A stretch of DNA of 64,000 nt from Malania oleifera (GCF_029873635.1 NC_080419.1:61623040-61687039); one strand, 5' to 3'; counted from the stretch's first letter, positions 11,892 through 24,850 are shown. Notes: a model not told the origin generated them from the letters alone. Program-made: numbers and translations.

Positions 11892-14800
11892 GAAAAGGAA
11901 GAGGAGAATAGTGAGAGCTAGGGACTATCAAAGTAAGAAATAGAGCAGCTTACAAAAAGGAAAGAAAGGAATAGAAAAGAAACAAAGCTTAGGGGAGAAT
12001 AGGAGGAGGATGAAAAGAAGGAGAAATAAAAAAAAAAAATGGCAATATGAAAGAGAGAATATTAGGGAAGGGGCCACAGATCACGCTTCCGAGCATCTTA
12101 TCGAGAGAGAGAGAGAGAGAGAGAGAGGAAGGGAAGGGATAAAGAGCAAAGCCCTTTCACTAAAACCCAAATTGCATTTCTCCAAAGTGTCACCAACCTT
12201 TTTTACAGCAAAAGAAATTTATTGAGAACGAGAAGAAAGAATTGAAGTCTAAAGGATAAGTAGTCTTCAAAAGAAAAGGAGAAAAATACAGAAAAAAAAA
12301 AAATGAAAACAAAGAAAGAAAAAAACCTATCACAACTAAATCAAAATGCCTCATTCCATCATAATTTACAGAAACACTTTAAATTAGCTAGCTTAATTGA
12401 CATTCTTGCTCCAAGCATTCTAGAGAGAGAGAGAGAGAGAGAGAGAGAATGTTTTAAAGTCTGAAGGATAAGTAGCCTTCTAAAGAAAAACAAAAAATTA
12501 CAGAAAAAATGAAAACAAAGAAAGGAAAAACCTATCACAACAAAATTAAAAGGCCACATTCCATCATAATTTAGAGAAACACAAAATTACAGAAAAAATG
12601 AAAACAAAGAAAGGAAGAACCTATCACAACAAAATTAAAAGGCCACATTCCATCATAATTTAGAGAAACACTTTAAATTAGCTAGCTTACATGGACATTT
12701 TTTCATCTTGCTCCGAACATTCTATCGAGAAAAAGAGAGAGAGAGAGAGAAGAGATAATTAAAATCTAAATGTGAAGTAATCTTCAAAAGAAAAACAGAA
12801 AATTACAGAAAAAATGAAAACAAAGAAAGAAAAAACCTGTCACAACTAAATTAAAAGGCCTCATTCCATCATAATTTAGAGAAACACTTTAAATTAGCTA
12901 GCTTTACATTGACCTTTTTCCATCTTGCTCCTAACACCATCCAATTCACATCTTGTCCTCCAGAAGGAGACAACCATAAACTATCTTATCCGCCAGTTAT
13001 TGGTTTCAATATCCTTCGCACTCACTCCTTCCCAGGAGAGGCAGGAGAGTGCAAAATACTATCGCTTTTGACATCAGTAGCCTGCAGTTCCCTACTCATG
13101 GGAACATTCTCCAGACCTTATAAAAGAGTCGCTAACATGTGGGAAATGTCACTCACTAATTCTGAGGAATCCAAATCTTGCTTTTCTTGTTTGGATAGAA
13201 AAAGAAAAGATGTTATTAGAATAAATAGGCATGTAATACAGAAGGATAAGAAATCCTACTATAATAAAACAAAATCAAGATAATAAGGCCTTCCAGTCCC
13301 ACTGGACATCCAAAAAACATGTTCCCTTAAAACACCCTGCTTTGAAAACCCAAAGAGAAGCCATATTCAAGAACAAGTCCCAAAGAAAAGATAAAGTTGG
13401 CCCCTTCCCAGTAGGAATACGGGCACTCTGTTCCATCAAAACAGAAAAAACCCCAAAAATGGCCAGCATCCACACTTCTTCCACAACCGCTGAAGAATCC
13501 AAATCATACCAATATTACTCACAAAATTCATCAAGTAACATTGAAGGCCATCACCTGCAAAGTTATCAAAATCACTCTCCTCATCAGAATCATTGCCCCA
13601 TTTTTTTTATTCGGCATTGATAGATCACCCCCACTAATCTTCTCCCTTAATCCATCCCTCAAATCAATTAGTCTGTCCATGAGAGAAAAATTATTATCAT
13701 TATTTCTCTTTAAAATTATAATACTATGCATCTTCTGATTAAGTCATTTTTCCTCAAAATTTTTGGGCATCTAAAAACCAGCCAGCATTGCCTTTCAAAA
13801 AATATAAACCTTTCAAGAAGTAGTGAGAGATGCTTGCTTTCCGCACCATCTGGTCTGGTTTGCTTCTGCCTTAAATACTGCAAAACACCTGATTGTCGTT
13901 AAGAGTGTAACCAGCAACTGCAATTGCTCCCTCAACATTTTTCTCCCTCTGCACTTCGTTCCTTACTACGCTGGTAACTTCTTGATTCAACCTCTCCAGC
14001 ACATCATAATCAAAAAACTTCCTCCACAACCAGAGCAGAACTTCCAGTTCCTGCCACTGGCCAAACTCTGAAAACCCAAGCCAACAACCAACCACACCAG
14101 GCAAACTTTTCCCATCACCAAAAGATCCACAACTGCCACATTTCACACACCACCACCCACAAACAGGTGAATCCAATTCAATTCCTCCTTTCACAGCTTC
14201 ACTCACTGATGCTGACTGTATTATTTTCTAAGACTCAGTCCCCATTGAAATCAGAGTCATTTGAATCCAAGCCCTGTATATCTTCCACAAGTAATCTCCA
14301 ATTACCTCCTTTCAAACCAGCAGGCAAGAAGATTAAACAATCCCTACTAGTTGACTTGATTACCACTTGAAGGAATCTACTAACACATATGCCAGTATTG
14401 TCACTGCAAAATCAAAATGGCCAAATCTTCTATTTCAAAGGAAACTATTCAGTCAAGATCACATCAAGCACAAGCTTTAAAAATCCATTTTGCTACCAAC
14501 AAAGGCACCCTGTCCAACGACACCTTGTCATATTCTTTTCAATAAATACCGCACACTCTCCTAATCTCATTCTTTCCAGGCTCAGATCAAAAGATTTTCC
14601 ATTGAGATTATGCTCAGCCATGGTGGTGAGAGAGAGAAAAGAGGAAGGAGTATGTGTCTACAGATGAATCTCCTCCATTAATTTCAGAATAAGTGTGACA
14701 AACATTTTTCCCAATAAGAAACTTTTTTGAACTTCATATTACTGTGATCTTCCTCATTGATTTTCCAGTTTCAATTATTGCTAACAACCAAAAAAATATA

Positions 14801-17800
14801 TAGGATGCCAGAATTTTGTTCCACAGAATGTACGATTTTGATGGAAAAGCTAATGTAGCAATGGCTAATCGGCTATTGCTCTTCAAGAAAATGATATCTT
14901 CTAGAAATATGAGCATAAATATGCATACATACAATACACATACACAAAGAGCGAAGGTCTTTCACCCAAACCTAAGTTTCAATCACATCCAAGTTTCCAC
15001 CAACATTTTTTCTACAAAGCATCCTATTTATAGGCCTTAAAAAAACCTAGCAACACCTAGAAACACATTAAGACACTGATTCTAATCTGATAAAACTAAA
15101 AATATTCCTGAAATAAGAAATGTAAGATTAAAACTCTATACTATACATAAAAGTATGCATATTGTAGATCATTTTGAGACCAATTATCCCTATTTTTTAA
15201 GTATAACATAGAATATTCCTAAAATATTATCATCTGCTTTTTCAATTTTTTCTAAAATAACGCACTGTACACCAACACTGCTATGAGGTTGTCGTGTTCA
15301 TGTCATGTCCATGTTCCTTACCCAAACTCATCAAACATTCTTCCGACATGTATCAGACACTTCAGAAAAGGATCCACAATTTTTAAAGAGTATTTTCAAT
15401 GTCAAACACTTTACACTTCTTAGATGCACACTTTGGACACTCCTCTCACACTTTTTAGCATGCTTTAGAGATATGATGGCACATAGTTTTATGAATAAAG
15501 AATTAAACTATCATTATTTATGATTAAAGAAGTGATACATTGTAAATATTGAAAAAATAAAAAAATGAATTAGGAAGAAGCATATGTATTTATATTGGAT
15601 TTATTTAACACAGAATGTTATAAAATTTTAATATTTTTCATATATAATATATATAAATATAATATGATATAATTATTAATTAGCATGTCCCTCACATGTC
15701 ATATGCTATATTTTTTCTTTTTGTTTTTTTTAGGTCTCCATATGCTATATAACATAAAGTCAAAAGGAAACAAAATAAGCACCCTAACATAAACATCAGT
15801 ATCTAATATCAGATTTTTTTTAAAGTCTAGCATAGATTAACAACAAATAGTATAACATAACAAGAACAACAACAATAACAAGAAGCCTTAAGTCCCACTA
15901 GGTGGGGTCAGCTACATAACTCTTTTTCTCCAATTCACACAATCGAGAACATTTTCCTCTACAAGATTAAGGGCTATTAAATCCTTCCTCACTACCTCGT
16001 TCCAAGTTATTTTAGGCCTGCCCCTATCCCTTTTCATGCTAGAAACAATAATAATTCACTCCTCCTCATAGGTGCTCTACTAAGAGGAAAAGAAAAATGC
16101 TCTCCCATAATGCAAATGTGCAAGCTCAATAACCATTTGTGGAACTAACTTATTTATTAAATTCATTTTTACAAGACACTATTGGATATTCACCATTGTT
16201 ATGTTAAAATATATAGATAAATTTATAGAAGGCAAGAATATGAACGTCAATTGTTAAACAAATAGATAAGAAAACAAGACTTACATATTTGATTTATTCA
16301 TAATTGAATTCAAACATATATATTTGCATGTTAATTACCATAAAACATTAGGAACCTTTCCATTAAAAATCAAATTTATATTTTTGCGGAAGAAATAAAA
16401 ATTATTGAAAAATATTAGAATTGTGAAAGCTTGGACAATATCAAAAGTTTTTTTCACTTACTTAATTTGTGATCAAAGAATACTTTTTTTTTTTTTTGGT
16501 TTGCAATTATTGCTTGAAGGTTCAAGTGCCTCATTATATAGCAAGAGTGACTTTATTTGATGTTCTCAATCTATTAACAAATGTCATGCAACTACGTATA
16601 TCAAATCATTAAATAAGGCAAGGAAAAAATGTATCTTTAGTCTTTGTCTAAAAGCAATAAAACTACTCATTCCCTAGCGTTTTCTATAGGCACAAGACAA
16701 ATGTCACTGTGATGAGTACAAAAAAATTCTTGTCACTTCAAGATAAAAGTAGTATTCACTTTGAAAATAGACAAAATAATGGTACAACCGTACAAGAGAT
16801 ACAATTGATATTGAGGGCAGTGATGACAACAAATAGATTTCTTTTAACTTACATGAAATTGAGAGTTTTAATTTTTTTCAATCTAGGAATATTTAATATT
16901 TCTACTTTTCTTATCAGTTTAACTAAAAATTATTTTTTGACTTATATATTAAGTATTTTTAATTTAATATTGCTTTCATTAATATTTTCAGCTAGAGTTA
17001 CCTTATACAACAATATACACTTGTATGTACTACACCTCAATAGCCACGGAATCAAATACTTCTCAATTCAAAAAACAAGGTAAAGATACTAAAGTTTTGA
17101 TTTCTGCTCTCAATATCTTAAAACAAAATGCAATGACATCAATCACATTTAATAATCCTTACTTGCATTCATGTGCACACATATGAGATATATGGACCAA
17201 TAACAAACAAGAAAGGAACCAAGAACAACTAGGGTGAACAACATGTGAACTACACTAACCCCAGCCCTAGATCCCACAAAACTAGGCCACAAAGGCTGTC
17301 CAAAGCAAAGCAAGGACAACAACTCAAGAAAAAATCATCCTAGTCATGTAAATAAAAATTTAATGGAAGCTTCAGTGTTGAAAAACATCATATTCATAAT
17401 TAGAAGCCTCAAAATCCCAGGAAAATTCATGTCAATAAGACATGATTAGAGGAGCCAACAGCTTGGTTTTTGTTTGGTTCCACTATACACTAAACTAGAC
17501 ATCTTTTAGATCATCATTTCAGGTCATGTTGGTGTTGTGTTGGTTGTAATGCCAATGGAAGCACATAATGAATTGTAATGGCTATCCAATCATGAGGCAC
17601 CCACTATTTTATATAAAAAGCATATATTAAAATTTTTTGTAACCGTTAAACTAGAAAAGGAAAACAATTTTTCAAGTTATAGTGAAGTAATCCTTTGCTT
17701 AAAAGGTTTTCACCTATATTTACACTAATTAATTTATTTAGTACATAATAATAGTTACTAATAAAATATTTAAAGACGTAATTATATAATATTTTGAATA

Positions 17801-20014
17801 ACCAATCAATTTCATGTAAATAAGAATTATATAAATATACAATTTTCTTAGATGTAAACAAGGACTAACACAAAATTGCTTGGTTCCTTGATTGTAGAAT
17901 GAAAACCAACTAAACAATCTTGAGTAAGGGAACTAACGGGATTATTGGGTACATGTCAAGTAAACCAAAATAGTTTCACTCATACACATAACATACTTCT
18001 TTTTAGTTGATAAATAACAAATCCAATACCCATCCTTGGTAGCGAACACTTCTTAGCCAAGTTCCCAAATCCCAAAATTAGGGCTTAGTATAATTCAACT
18101 CCAAGACATATACCTGCTACAATTACACACACCAAACCTACCCAAAACTGATTGTAGCAGTAAGAAAATTTTGAAGTAGCCTCGAAAGTAAATCAAGCAT
18201 CAATTCAAAATTTCTTTGCATAAAAAATTTAAAAAGCATTTGAAATAGACTTGGTTGTGTGTGTGTGTGAGAGAGAGAGAGAGGAGAAGAAGAGGAAGAG
18301 AAGGAGGACAGGGAGAAGGGGGAAGAAAGGAAATGACTAAAAACAACTAACTTTTTATCCCAACCATTTGCATTCAGCTACATAATTTTTTTTTCTCCAT
18401 GTAGGTCAATTTAGTATGTCTGTTCTTCTACACAGACATCCCATGTGAATTATTAAAGTACTAACGTCATGAAGATTTGACAAAATTTTATTCTGACTAA
18501 AACAGGGGGATATGATTCAAACGGTCTAATATAACATAACTATTTTCATGACTAGTAAAAATTTCCCAATAATATGAACCTGATCTTCAAGAAGAATTCC
18601 AGCAAATCCAGCTTTAATAAATCCTTTGATGGTTCTCTTGACATTCATTGCATTCCCATAACCATTGTCGCCATCCCCAATTACAGGAATTGATACAGCT
18701 TGGGTGATTTGTTGCCCTTGATCCATCATTTCCCCATAAGAGATATAACCCACATCCGGCAACCCTAATCTTGCAGCTGACATTGAAAAACCTAAAGAAA
18801 GCATGAAATGACCAAAATAAAATTGTTTCTATGTTTGAAGAAGTTTGATGAGAACAAATAAAAAAAAAACTGCGAAGTAGAAACAAAACAAGCTCAAAGT
18901 CAGATCAGTATACAATATTCCTAAAATAATTAAATTGTATTTAACCATAATGTTAAATGGTATTATATTACTTTTAATGGTTGTTATTTCAAGTAAAAAT
19001 TAAGTGATAACACACATTTTTGGAGGCAAAAGTAACAGAACCCGCAATTTTCTGATATACATGTCCACAAATTCCATGACCCTGCTAAAGTAACTGTCCA
19101 ACCAATATTTGTTACAGAAGCTACCAAAATTAAGAAAAATTATGCTTCAATGAACACCCAATATCCAAAAGGAATATAACAATTAACAATAAATAAACCC
19201 CAAAGAACTGACTGCCGTAGCGGCTAATGTTAAACTCCTACTAATAAATAAATATGTGTGTGCATGTACAGCAATAAAGAGAACACAGCCTGAATATAAA
19301 CACCACCATGACAAAAACAAATTAGACATAAAAAGGACTTAGATGTCAAAATTTGAAAAAGTATCTATAGATACTCGACCAAAGTCAAAGAAAAGGAGTT
19401 GTTCTGTGTATAATGGATATGTGATCAAGAACGATCTGACAACCACTCCACCACAGTTGTAACCAGGAAAAGAATCAAGTGGAAAAGAATAAAAGGAAAA
19501 AAAATTGCCGAGAAACAATCATTCTTATAACTATTTCAGAATTTGAAAACCAAAAGAACACTCCATTTCCAACATTCGCAGACCCTAAATCCAAATTCAT
19601 AGGTGCTTAGAATCAAACCAAGTACCTCGTCTCAGTCAATGTGCAGTCTTGGTCAATGTGGCAAATAGGACGGAATAACATGAGCAGCACAACCACGACT
19701 AAATTAACACAAAACATAACACACCCAGATGTTCTGGGAACGAAATAAACACAAGTTGGAACCAAAATCAGTCATCCCCAACACTCACAGTCCCCAACTA
19801 TAACCAACTGGGATCAATCAATACAGTTTAAACCCATAAAATGTCGTATTACGCAAATAGACAACCACATACCGCTGGTGAAACAGTACTGAAAGCCAGC
19901 TTTCTCCACAAGCTTTGCACTGAGAGCATCGAAGCAGGCGGGGCCCAGGTGAACACCCGGCAGTTCAAGAATCCGCCGGAGCGCCTTCGAGGGAGAGTCT
20001 CCTGAGCATGCCAT
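8890..20014 (-). CDS. PEP-mutase/ICL-superfamily enzyme (CPEP phosphonomutase-like), C-terminus missing
   Basis: Four exons (19873-20014, 18580-18791, 11199-11480, 8890-9012) join in frame through GT-AG introns to 253 residues. The family is the plant carboxyvinyl-carboxyphosphonate phosphorylmutase-like / 2,3-dimethylmalate lyase-like branch of the PEP mutase-isocitrate lyase barrel fold, which makes or breaks C-C or C-P bonds next to a Mg-bound 2-oxo acid. The true plant substrate is uncertain. Landmarks: LGPACFDALSAKLVEKAGF near residue 23, metal motif GDGDNGYGN at about 86-94, active-site loop KACGHTRGRK from 122, VARTDSRQA and ANMLEGGGKTPIL. The start at 20014 gives MACSGDSPSKALRRILELPG with no long transit peptide, so it is likely cytosolic. 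Relatives continue with about 40-60 more residues; that exon is not found left of 8890, where the copia nest lies. Confidence 0.9.
9013..11198 (-). other. Intron 3 of the CPEP gene
   Basis: AT-rich, with a short (ac)/(ta) run at 9056-9088. Small ORFs here lack any recognisable domain. Nothing else seen. Confidence 0.7.
11199..11480 (-). CDS. CPEP phosphonomutase-like, exon 3
   Basis: Acceptor CATGGCAAG/GTATCTCC and donor TTG/GTATGTTT, both phase 0. 94 codons: VSPKACGHTRGRKVVSREEA, then SGSDIVIVARTDSRQA and GADVLFIDALASKEEM. The KACGH box is the active-site loop, given as K(K/R)CGH in isocitrate lyases. Confidence 0.92.
11829..11887. repeat. Compound (TA)n(GA)n microsatellite
   Basis: (ta) from about 11838 passes directly into (ga) from 11861. 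Confidence 0.95.
12085..12935. repeat. Tandem repeat of about 300 bp, about three copies, each with a (GA)n run
   Basis: Each unit starts at a cattctatcgaga-type site followed by (ga)n (12102, 12421, 12727). It then has gataagtagtcttc, aaaaatgaaaacaaagaaag, cctatcacaac, cattccatcataattta and ctttaaattagctagctt. Copy 2 contains an extra internal duplication (12487-12580 and 12582-12675). Confidence 0.85.
13183..14645 (-). mobile_element. L1-type LINE remnant with large internal deletion
   Basis: The minus strand at 13275-13502 reads a LINE zf-RVT/3' region ending QWDWKALLS, close in pattern to the LINE at 55211-55825 (QWDWKGAL), with the same terminal sequence (complement of ttggatagaaaaagaaa). 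Upstream, 13740-14640 (minus) carries a LINE ORF1-like N-terminus (NGKSFDLSLERMRLG) with stops. The whole RT part is absent. Confidence 0.55.
15868..16080 (-). mobile_element. RTE-type LINE 3' fragment
   Basis: The minus strand ends in ttgttgttcttgtt triplets after gaccccacctagtggga, the common plant RTE non-LTR 3' end. The part inside reads a degraded reverse-transcriptase C-terminus. No 5' part. Confidence 0.55.
18256..18284. repeat. Compound (TG)n(GA)n microsatellite
   Basis: (tg) about six units followed by (ga) about seven units, then a purine-rich stretch to 18330. Confidence 0.9.
18580..18791 (-). CDS. CPEP phosphonomutase-like, exon 2
   Basis: Acceptor CTTTCTTTAG/GTTTTTC; the first two bases complete the Gly codon split in exon 1. 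It ends at EDQ with donor GTTCAT. It holds FSMSAARLGLPDVGYISYGE and the metal site GDGDNGYGN. 212 bp, no stop. Confidence 0.9.
18792..19872 (-). other. Intron 1 of the CPEP gene
   Basis: GT-AG intron of 1081 bp without recognisable elements. Confidence 0.75.
19873..20014 (-). CDS. CPEP phosphonomutase-like, exon 1
   Basis: It begins ATGGCATGCTCAGG and ends in the codon for Gly of YCFTSG, with donor G/GTATGTGG. 142 bp, phase 1. It encodes the first barrel strand region GPACFDALSAKLVEKAGF. Confidence 0.9.
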
Positions 20015-20602
20015 GATGGTTTGCAGGAACCTTCCGGTTGTGAAAATTTGAAATCACTTCTGCTGCTTGATGGTTTTATCAGTGACTTTAGCCGACGCTG
20101 GGATAACCCTGTTTTGAAAAAAGTTGATTTGATGTGCATTGACTATGAGCATGAGGAGGATAGGAAAGAACAAATGTGCTGCCGCAGCATCAGCGTATTC
20201 TTACTTTTAAGCAAGCTTTAGTATTTATTTGAGCTTCTTCTTCTTCTTTCTTTCTTTTTTTTGGGGTAAAGAAAGCTAATACTATTATTTTAATTAAATA
20301 ATAGGAAATTTGTGTAACTATTTTCTAAATTATACACATATTAAAAATAAATTACATTTTTAATATACTAAAATTAATAAATGAATGGCTAATTTGACAC
20401 GTATTTAACGTCTACAATACGGTCACGGATACTTGAAGAAAGAGGTTTTGGGCATTCAACCTCTTTAAGATGGACGACCACCTCCCCCCACACACCAATA
20501 AATCTAAAATAACTATTAATGTTATTCAAACATTAAATGCATTTATTACTAGCATTTACCATCCATTAACAATTTGTTTGACTTTTTTTTCCTTTTGTTT
20601 GA
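20015..20602 (-). promoter_or_regulatory. 5' flank of the CPEP gene
   Basis: This is the region upstream of the minus-strand ATG. It has a ctt-rich stretch at 20232-20262, and minus-strand AAATAAATAC at about 20222-20231 is a weak TATA candidate about 210 bp before the ATG. No other element is visible. Confidence 0.3.
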
Positions 20603-20750
20603 TTTTTTTTAGATTACGCACCGAATTTTCACGTGTCCGTTTTACGATTCACGTGACTAATCCCGCGCCCCTTGAAACCAACCCCACAACTCTAAAGGAC
20701 GGTAAATTTCAAGAATCTAGAGGCGGAAACGAACCCGAGAGGATTTGAAC
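20603..20750 (-). mobile_element. SINE copy (minus)
   Basis: The minus strand carries a tRNA-like B box GTTCAAATCC (20741-20750) and a body with gggattagtcacgtg. The end ggtgcgtaatct is followed by an A run (20603-20610). The same 3' end occurs in direct sense at 20980-21027. The A-box end is unclear. Confidence 0.55.
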
Positions 20751-20864
20751 TTCCTTCATATTGATTGTGAGCATTGAATGTTGATATATAACACCCAAAA
20801 AAGTTTATACTTTCTTCATGCACATGTCATTATTTAATATTATCAACCTTCTATTAAAAAAATG

Positions 20865-20865
<1 letters not shown>

Positions 20866-20906
<41 letters not shown>

Positions 20907-20907
20907 C
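20866..20907. repeat. Compound (CA)n(TA)n microsatellite
   Basis: (ca) from 20866 to about 20888, then (ta) to 20906, directly before the plus SINE copy. Confidence 0.95.
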
Positions 20908-20916
20908 TCACCATAC

Positions 20917-21027
20917 CCCCAGGGTGTGGTTCAGGTGGTAGTGTGGCCTGCGGGAGTGTCTCTCACGAGGTCAGGTGAACCGTAAACGGACACGTGGAAA
21001 CCCGGTGCGTAATCTAAAAAAAAAAAA
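20917..21027 (+). mobile_element. SINE copy (plus)
   Basis: It starts near ccccagggtgtggttcagg (A-box-like TGGTTCAGGTGG at 20927-20938) and has a B-box-like gtcaggtgaacc. It ends cggtgcgtaatct plus 12 A (21016-21027). The 3' 50 bp match the opposite-strand copy at 20603-20750. Confidence 0.55.
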
Positions 21028-22057
21028 GTATAGCATATCAAAATTTTGACAACATACATTAAATAAGTGTTTCACCCCATAAGAATTAGCATTATTTGCA
21101 TGATTATAAAATAACACTAATTTTCTGAGTAACACAAAGTTTACTAATAAAATTAGAAGTTCAATAATAAAATTATTTAAGTATAGTCTATAAAAATTTA
21201 TCATCATTCCTTTTATATGTCAAGTATTCAATAAATTTGACTATAGTAAAGAGATATTAGAAAATTAAAAATTTTATAGACTTCATTTAACAATTTAGCA
21301 TCAAAGTCAAAATATTGCTATAATATAGTCAAGTATTTATTTTATTAGGTTTAATTTAATGACCTACCTTTATACTTTTCTAATGGAACCATCCCATAAA
21401 AAAAATCTCATTTTAATTTTGTTTGTATCCCTTAAATTGGTAATATAATAATTGAATTGATTTTTTTTTTATACTTTAAATTTGTTATTCAATAAATGGG
21501 ATTGTCTAAATTTAGTAATTAGCAATAAAAAATTTGTTACATTAAAAGATACATACATTATTGATTTAAAATTGATATTACTAACTATCAAATAAACTTA
21601 TTTCTATATTCAAAATTGACATATCCAATCTACAGGACAAATTTCTACTAACAATTTTTACTTTAACACTTAAAAAAATAGATTTCTTTTTTTTTTAAAT
21701 GGAGCATAATCATTGCATTCTTTATGTGTTTGAAAATTCTTTTAAATTTGCATATACGGATTTGATGTCACCCCCCCTCCTCTTTCTTGCCCATTTTAAT
21801 TGGTTTTGGAATAAATATTTATTCCTCGATAATTCAAAATTTATTTAGATTTATTGTAGGGAAGTAATAGTCTTGTGTTGACTTTGTCATTTTTATATCA
21901 TGCATGTTGAATTTTTTTGAATTTTAATATATGTATTACAGAAGTAATATTTTTTATTTATTTTTTAAATTGAAATTTTAATTTCAATTAATTTGATTAT
22001 ATTTATAAAAAATATAAATTCATACTAGAAAAAAAAAATTGTATTGATTGGGAAATA
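21028..22057. other. AT-rich intergenic stretch, no gene
   Basis: Many short poly-A/T runs; no ORF with a recognisable domain and no clear element boundary. Confidence 0.6.
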
Positions 22058-22260
22058 CACTACTACATAATACGTTTTTAGCCACAATTATTTTACCATT
22101 AAGCGGCAATTATATCGCCGCTATTTCCTTTACCGCCAATTGCACAATTGTTACTATAATTGGCGTCAGCACAAGTTCTAGCGGCAATTACAACAGTTTC
22201 CAAAAAAGGTCATCTTAATCGTCACGATAGATATGGACATCAGTGGCAATTAAGTGTGAC
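22058..22260. repeat. CACTA terminal and subterminal repeat region
   Basis: The CACTA terminus at 22058 is followed by at least three copies of (a)gcggcaatta and several inverted forms (attggcg, aattgtg). Confidence 0.7.
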
Positions 22261-24684
22261 AATTATATTTGTCAATAAAAGGATCTTGCAAGCTTGTGTA
22301 TAAGCCCTTTATCATCAATTTGAATCGTTGCTAAATATTTCTACAATATGTTTTAACAATAATTACAATTACTACTAAAACTCAACCACTTGTTAAATTC
22401 CCTATTATATATGGCTTTTTCCTATCAAAAGGTAACATTTATACTTGGAAATTAGTATCAACATAATTGTCTCCTGCTATTTGAAATAAACATCCAATAA
22501 GCAAATTATTTTCATCAAAATTAATTGAAATCAAATAGTAAACTATCAAATTAAGATTAAGAAACTTATAGAATTATCTTGTAACACACTATTTAAAAAT
22601 GGATTACAAAAATAGACAAGTCTTAAGTCCAAACATACTTGTCCAGTACATTCATAAACCCTAAAAAAAAAAACCATGTCCAATTCTTAAATCAGAATCC
22701 CCATTTAATCCATTATTGAGTCCAAGAACTTCATGTTAAACCATCAGCTCATCATAAGTTATGACCTGCAGAAAAGGAGAATGAAAATATATAAATAAAA
22801 TAATACAAGTAAGAGAAGAAGGAAAAATGAAGAAAAGAAAGGAAATCTACATAAAAAAAACAAGTGAAGCACTTATGATAGAATATAAAAAAATAACAAA
22901 AAATAATTTTATTGATATTTATAACTTTATTTCTCTCATCTAAAACTTTCCTGCAATTTCTTATTTAATTAAACTTTATCCCAAAAAATATTAAGAGAAG
23001 TATGCACCCATAAATATTCGAGCATTTCTTTCTATTGAAATACACCAATGATACCCATAATCTAGCACCACCACAAAGCTTTTCCTTTCTAATCTCTTAG
23101 ATACTACCATAGGAACTTTAAAAGAGACAAGTGCTACAAAGGGAAAAGATAATACAGCCCAACAGAGCAATACGGGAAGTGTGACTTAAACGAATGAAAG
23201 AACATAAAAAGCAAAATTCCCTAAAAGTATTTGATTCCTTCATCCTAGAGAAAGTAAAATTGAAAACTTTATCAAGCAACCTAGTCTTAACGAACCTAGT
23301 TCACCATATACATCTTCCTATCAAGCATTAGTACTTCAAACTTCACTCTATTTGTAAACCTTAGCCTAGTACATCCTTAGCATCGATTATAACCCTATTA
23401 GTATTGCATTTCCATATGACACATGCTCAAGGCCCACAATAATTATGTCCTAGTTATTTTATAAATCCCATATCCATATTCATGCACAAATGGACATTCA
23501 CCGTCAAATTCTAAGGCAAAAGGTATATACCTTGATTAGTTTCTCGAGGCATCATGAATTGTGAGGAAACACATTTGATGGAGGTCCATCTTATGGAAGA
23601 ATTTTGCTCATAATTAATGCTTTCATCATTGTGAGTTTAGCCTTTACTCGTGCTTGATGGTCTTTCATAGAATTCAATTCTTTAGCATGATGGCCTTTCA
23701 TAAAATTTAATTCTTTAGCATTACGTTCTTCCATCATTTTTGTTTATTCATCCAACTTGCAAACTCTATCTTCTGCAAAGTCAACTGTGACGACCTGCTT
23801 AACTTATCAAATAATAAGCATTTTTAAGTATATGATCAACCCAACCCGTGGGCAATGGAGATAGACCAATCATAAACAGCGGAAACCTAAGTAGCAGTAA
23901 GTATAAAATTACAATCATCCAACCATAAAACATAATACTAGATTCTACTTACACCAAAATAACATACATATATGTTCAATCTCCCATAACATTCCAAATA
24001 CAACTAGGATCTCACAACAAAATAATCCTAATCCTAGCACAAAATCTTACCCTCCTAGTAGGGTAACTTAACAAACTCAACGGCGGCCACGACCCGCCGG
24101 TCTCTCAGGGTCTCCTGAAAAATTAATTAAATTCGGAGGTGAGACACTTCTCAGTATGGGAAAATTAACTAAATACAACTGTGTGGCAACATGAACATTT
24201 AATGCAATTATACATATACAGTACATTTTATATATTTGTAAGCATTCATCATATCATACTGAATAATCATATACTTTCATATTTGCTAATAAATCATATC
24301 GCTCATAAAACGACTATTATAGCTGATAATACTAAAAACATACCCAAGATGAATAGCTAACTGATGTCATGTATTACCCCCCATGAAGGGTTGTGCAGCC
24401 CAAAGGCGGGACTCGACAATGGCTAGCTGACCATGCCGAGTCAAAAATATCTGTAAGTATGATGGACCTGCCACACCCTGGTCCGGACTGCCAGGTGGAC
24501 GTCTACAACTCTACACTGAAAGCCACATCGACTATCCATCTCCCACCCCCTCGTGGAGTGGTTAGCACCAATTTGAATCATAGATATCTAATCTATAAGC
24601 TACGGTACCGAGCTCCTGAAACTGAACTAAACTAACATCCGGGTTCTGATAACATATAATACATGATATTATAGCATTTTCCAT

Positions 24685-24850
24685 AATTTCATAAATACGG
24701 CCTCGCACCGAAAATCATTTCATAAATACGGCCTCGCGCCGAACATCATTTCATAAATATAGCCTCGAGCCGAACATTTCATAAATACGGCCTCACACCG
24801 AACATCATTTCATAAATATATATACGGCCTCGCGCCGAAATCATTTCATA
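24685..24850. repeat. Minisatellite in solo LTR, about five units of about 31 bp
   Basis: The unit is atttcataaatacggcctcg followed by cRccgaacatc. It varies mostly at CpG sites and is absent from the related LTR at 40900-43225. Confidence 0.85.

Larger units (their letters stand above)
11481..18579 (-). other. Intron 2 of the CPEP gene, 7.1 kb, transposon-rich
   Basis: It contains microsatellites, a tandem repeat (12085-12935), a LINE remnant (13183-14645) and an RTE fragment (15868-16080). 15280-15510 holds degenerate gacatgt/gacac-type repeats of unknown class. 16100-18250 is AT-rich and shows no gene; the ORFs at 16709 and 17646 are low-complexity AT frames. Confidence 0.7.

Noticed and set aside
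11821..11911. ORF over (TA)n(GA)n encoding a Tyr/Ile then Arg/Glu repeat
   Set aside because: Translation of a microsatellite.
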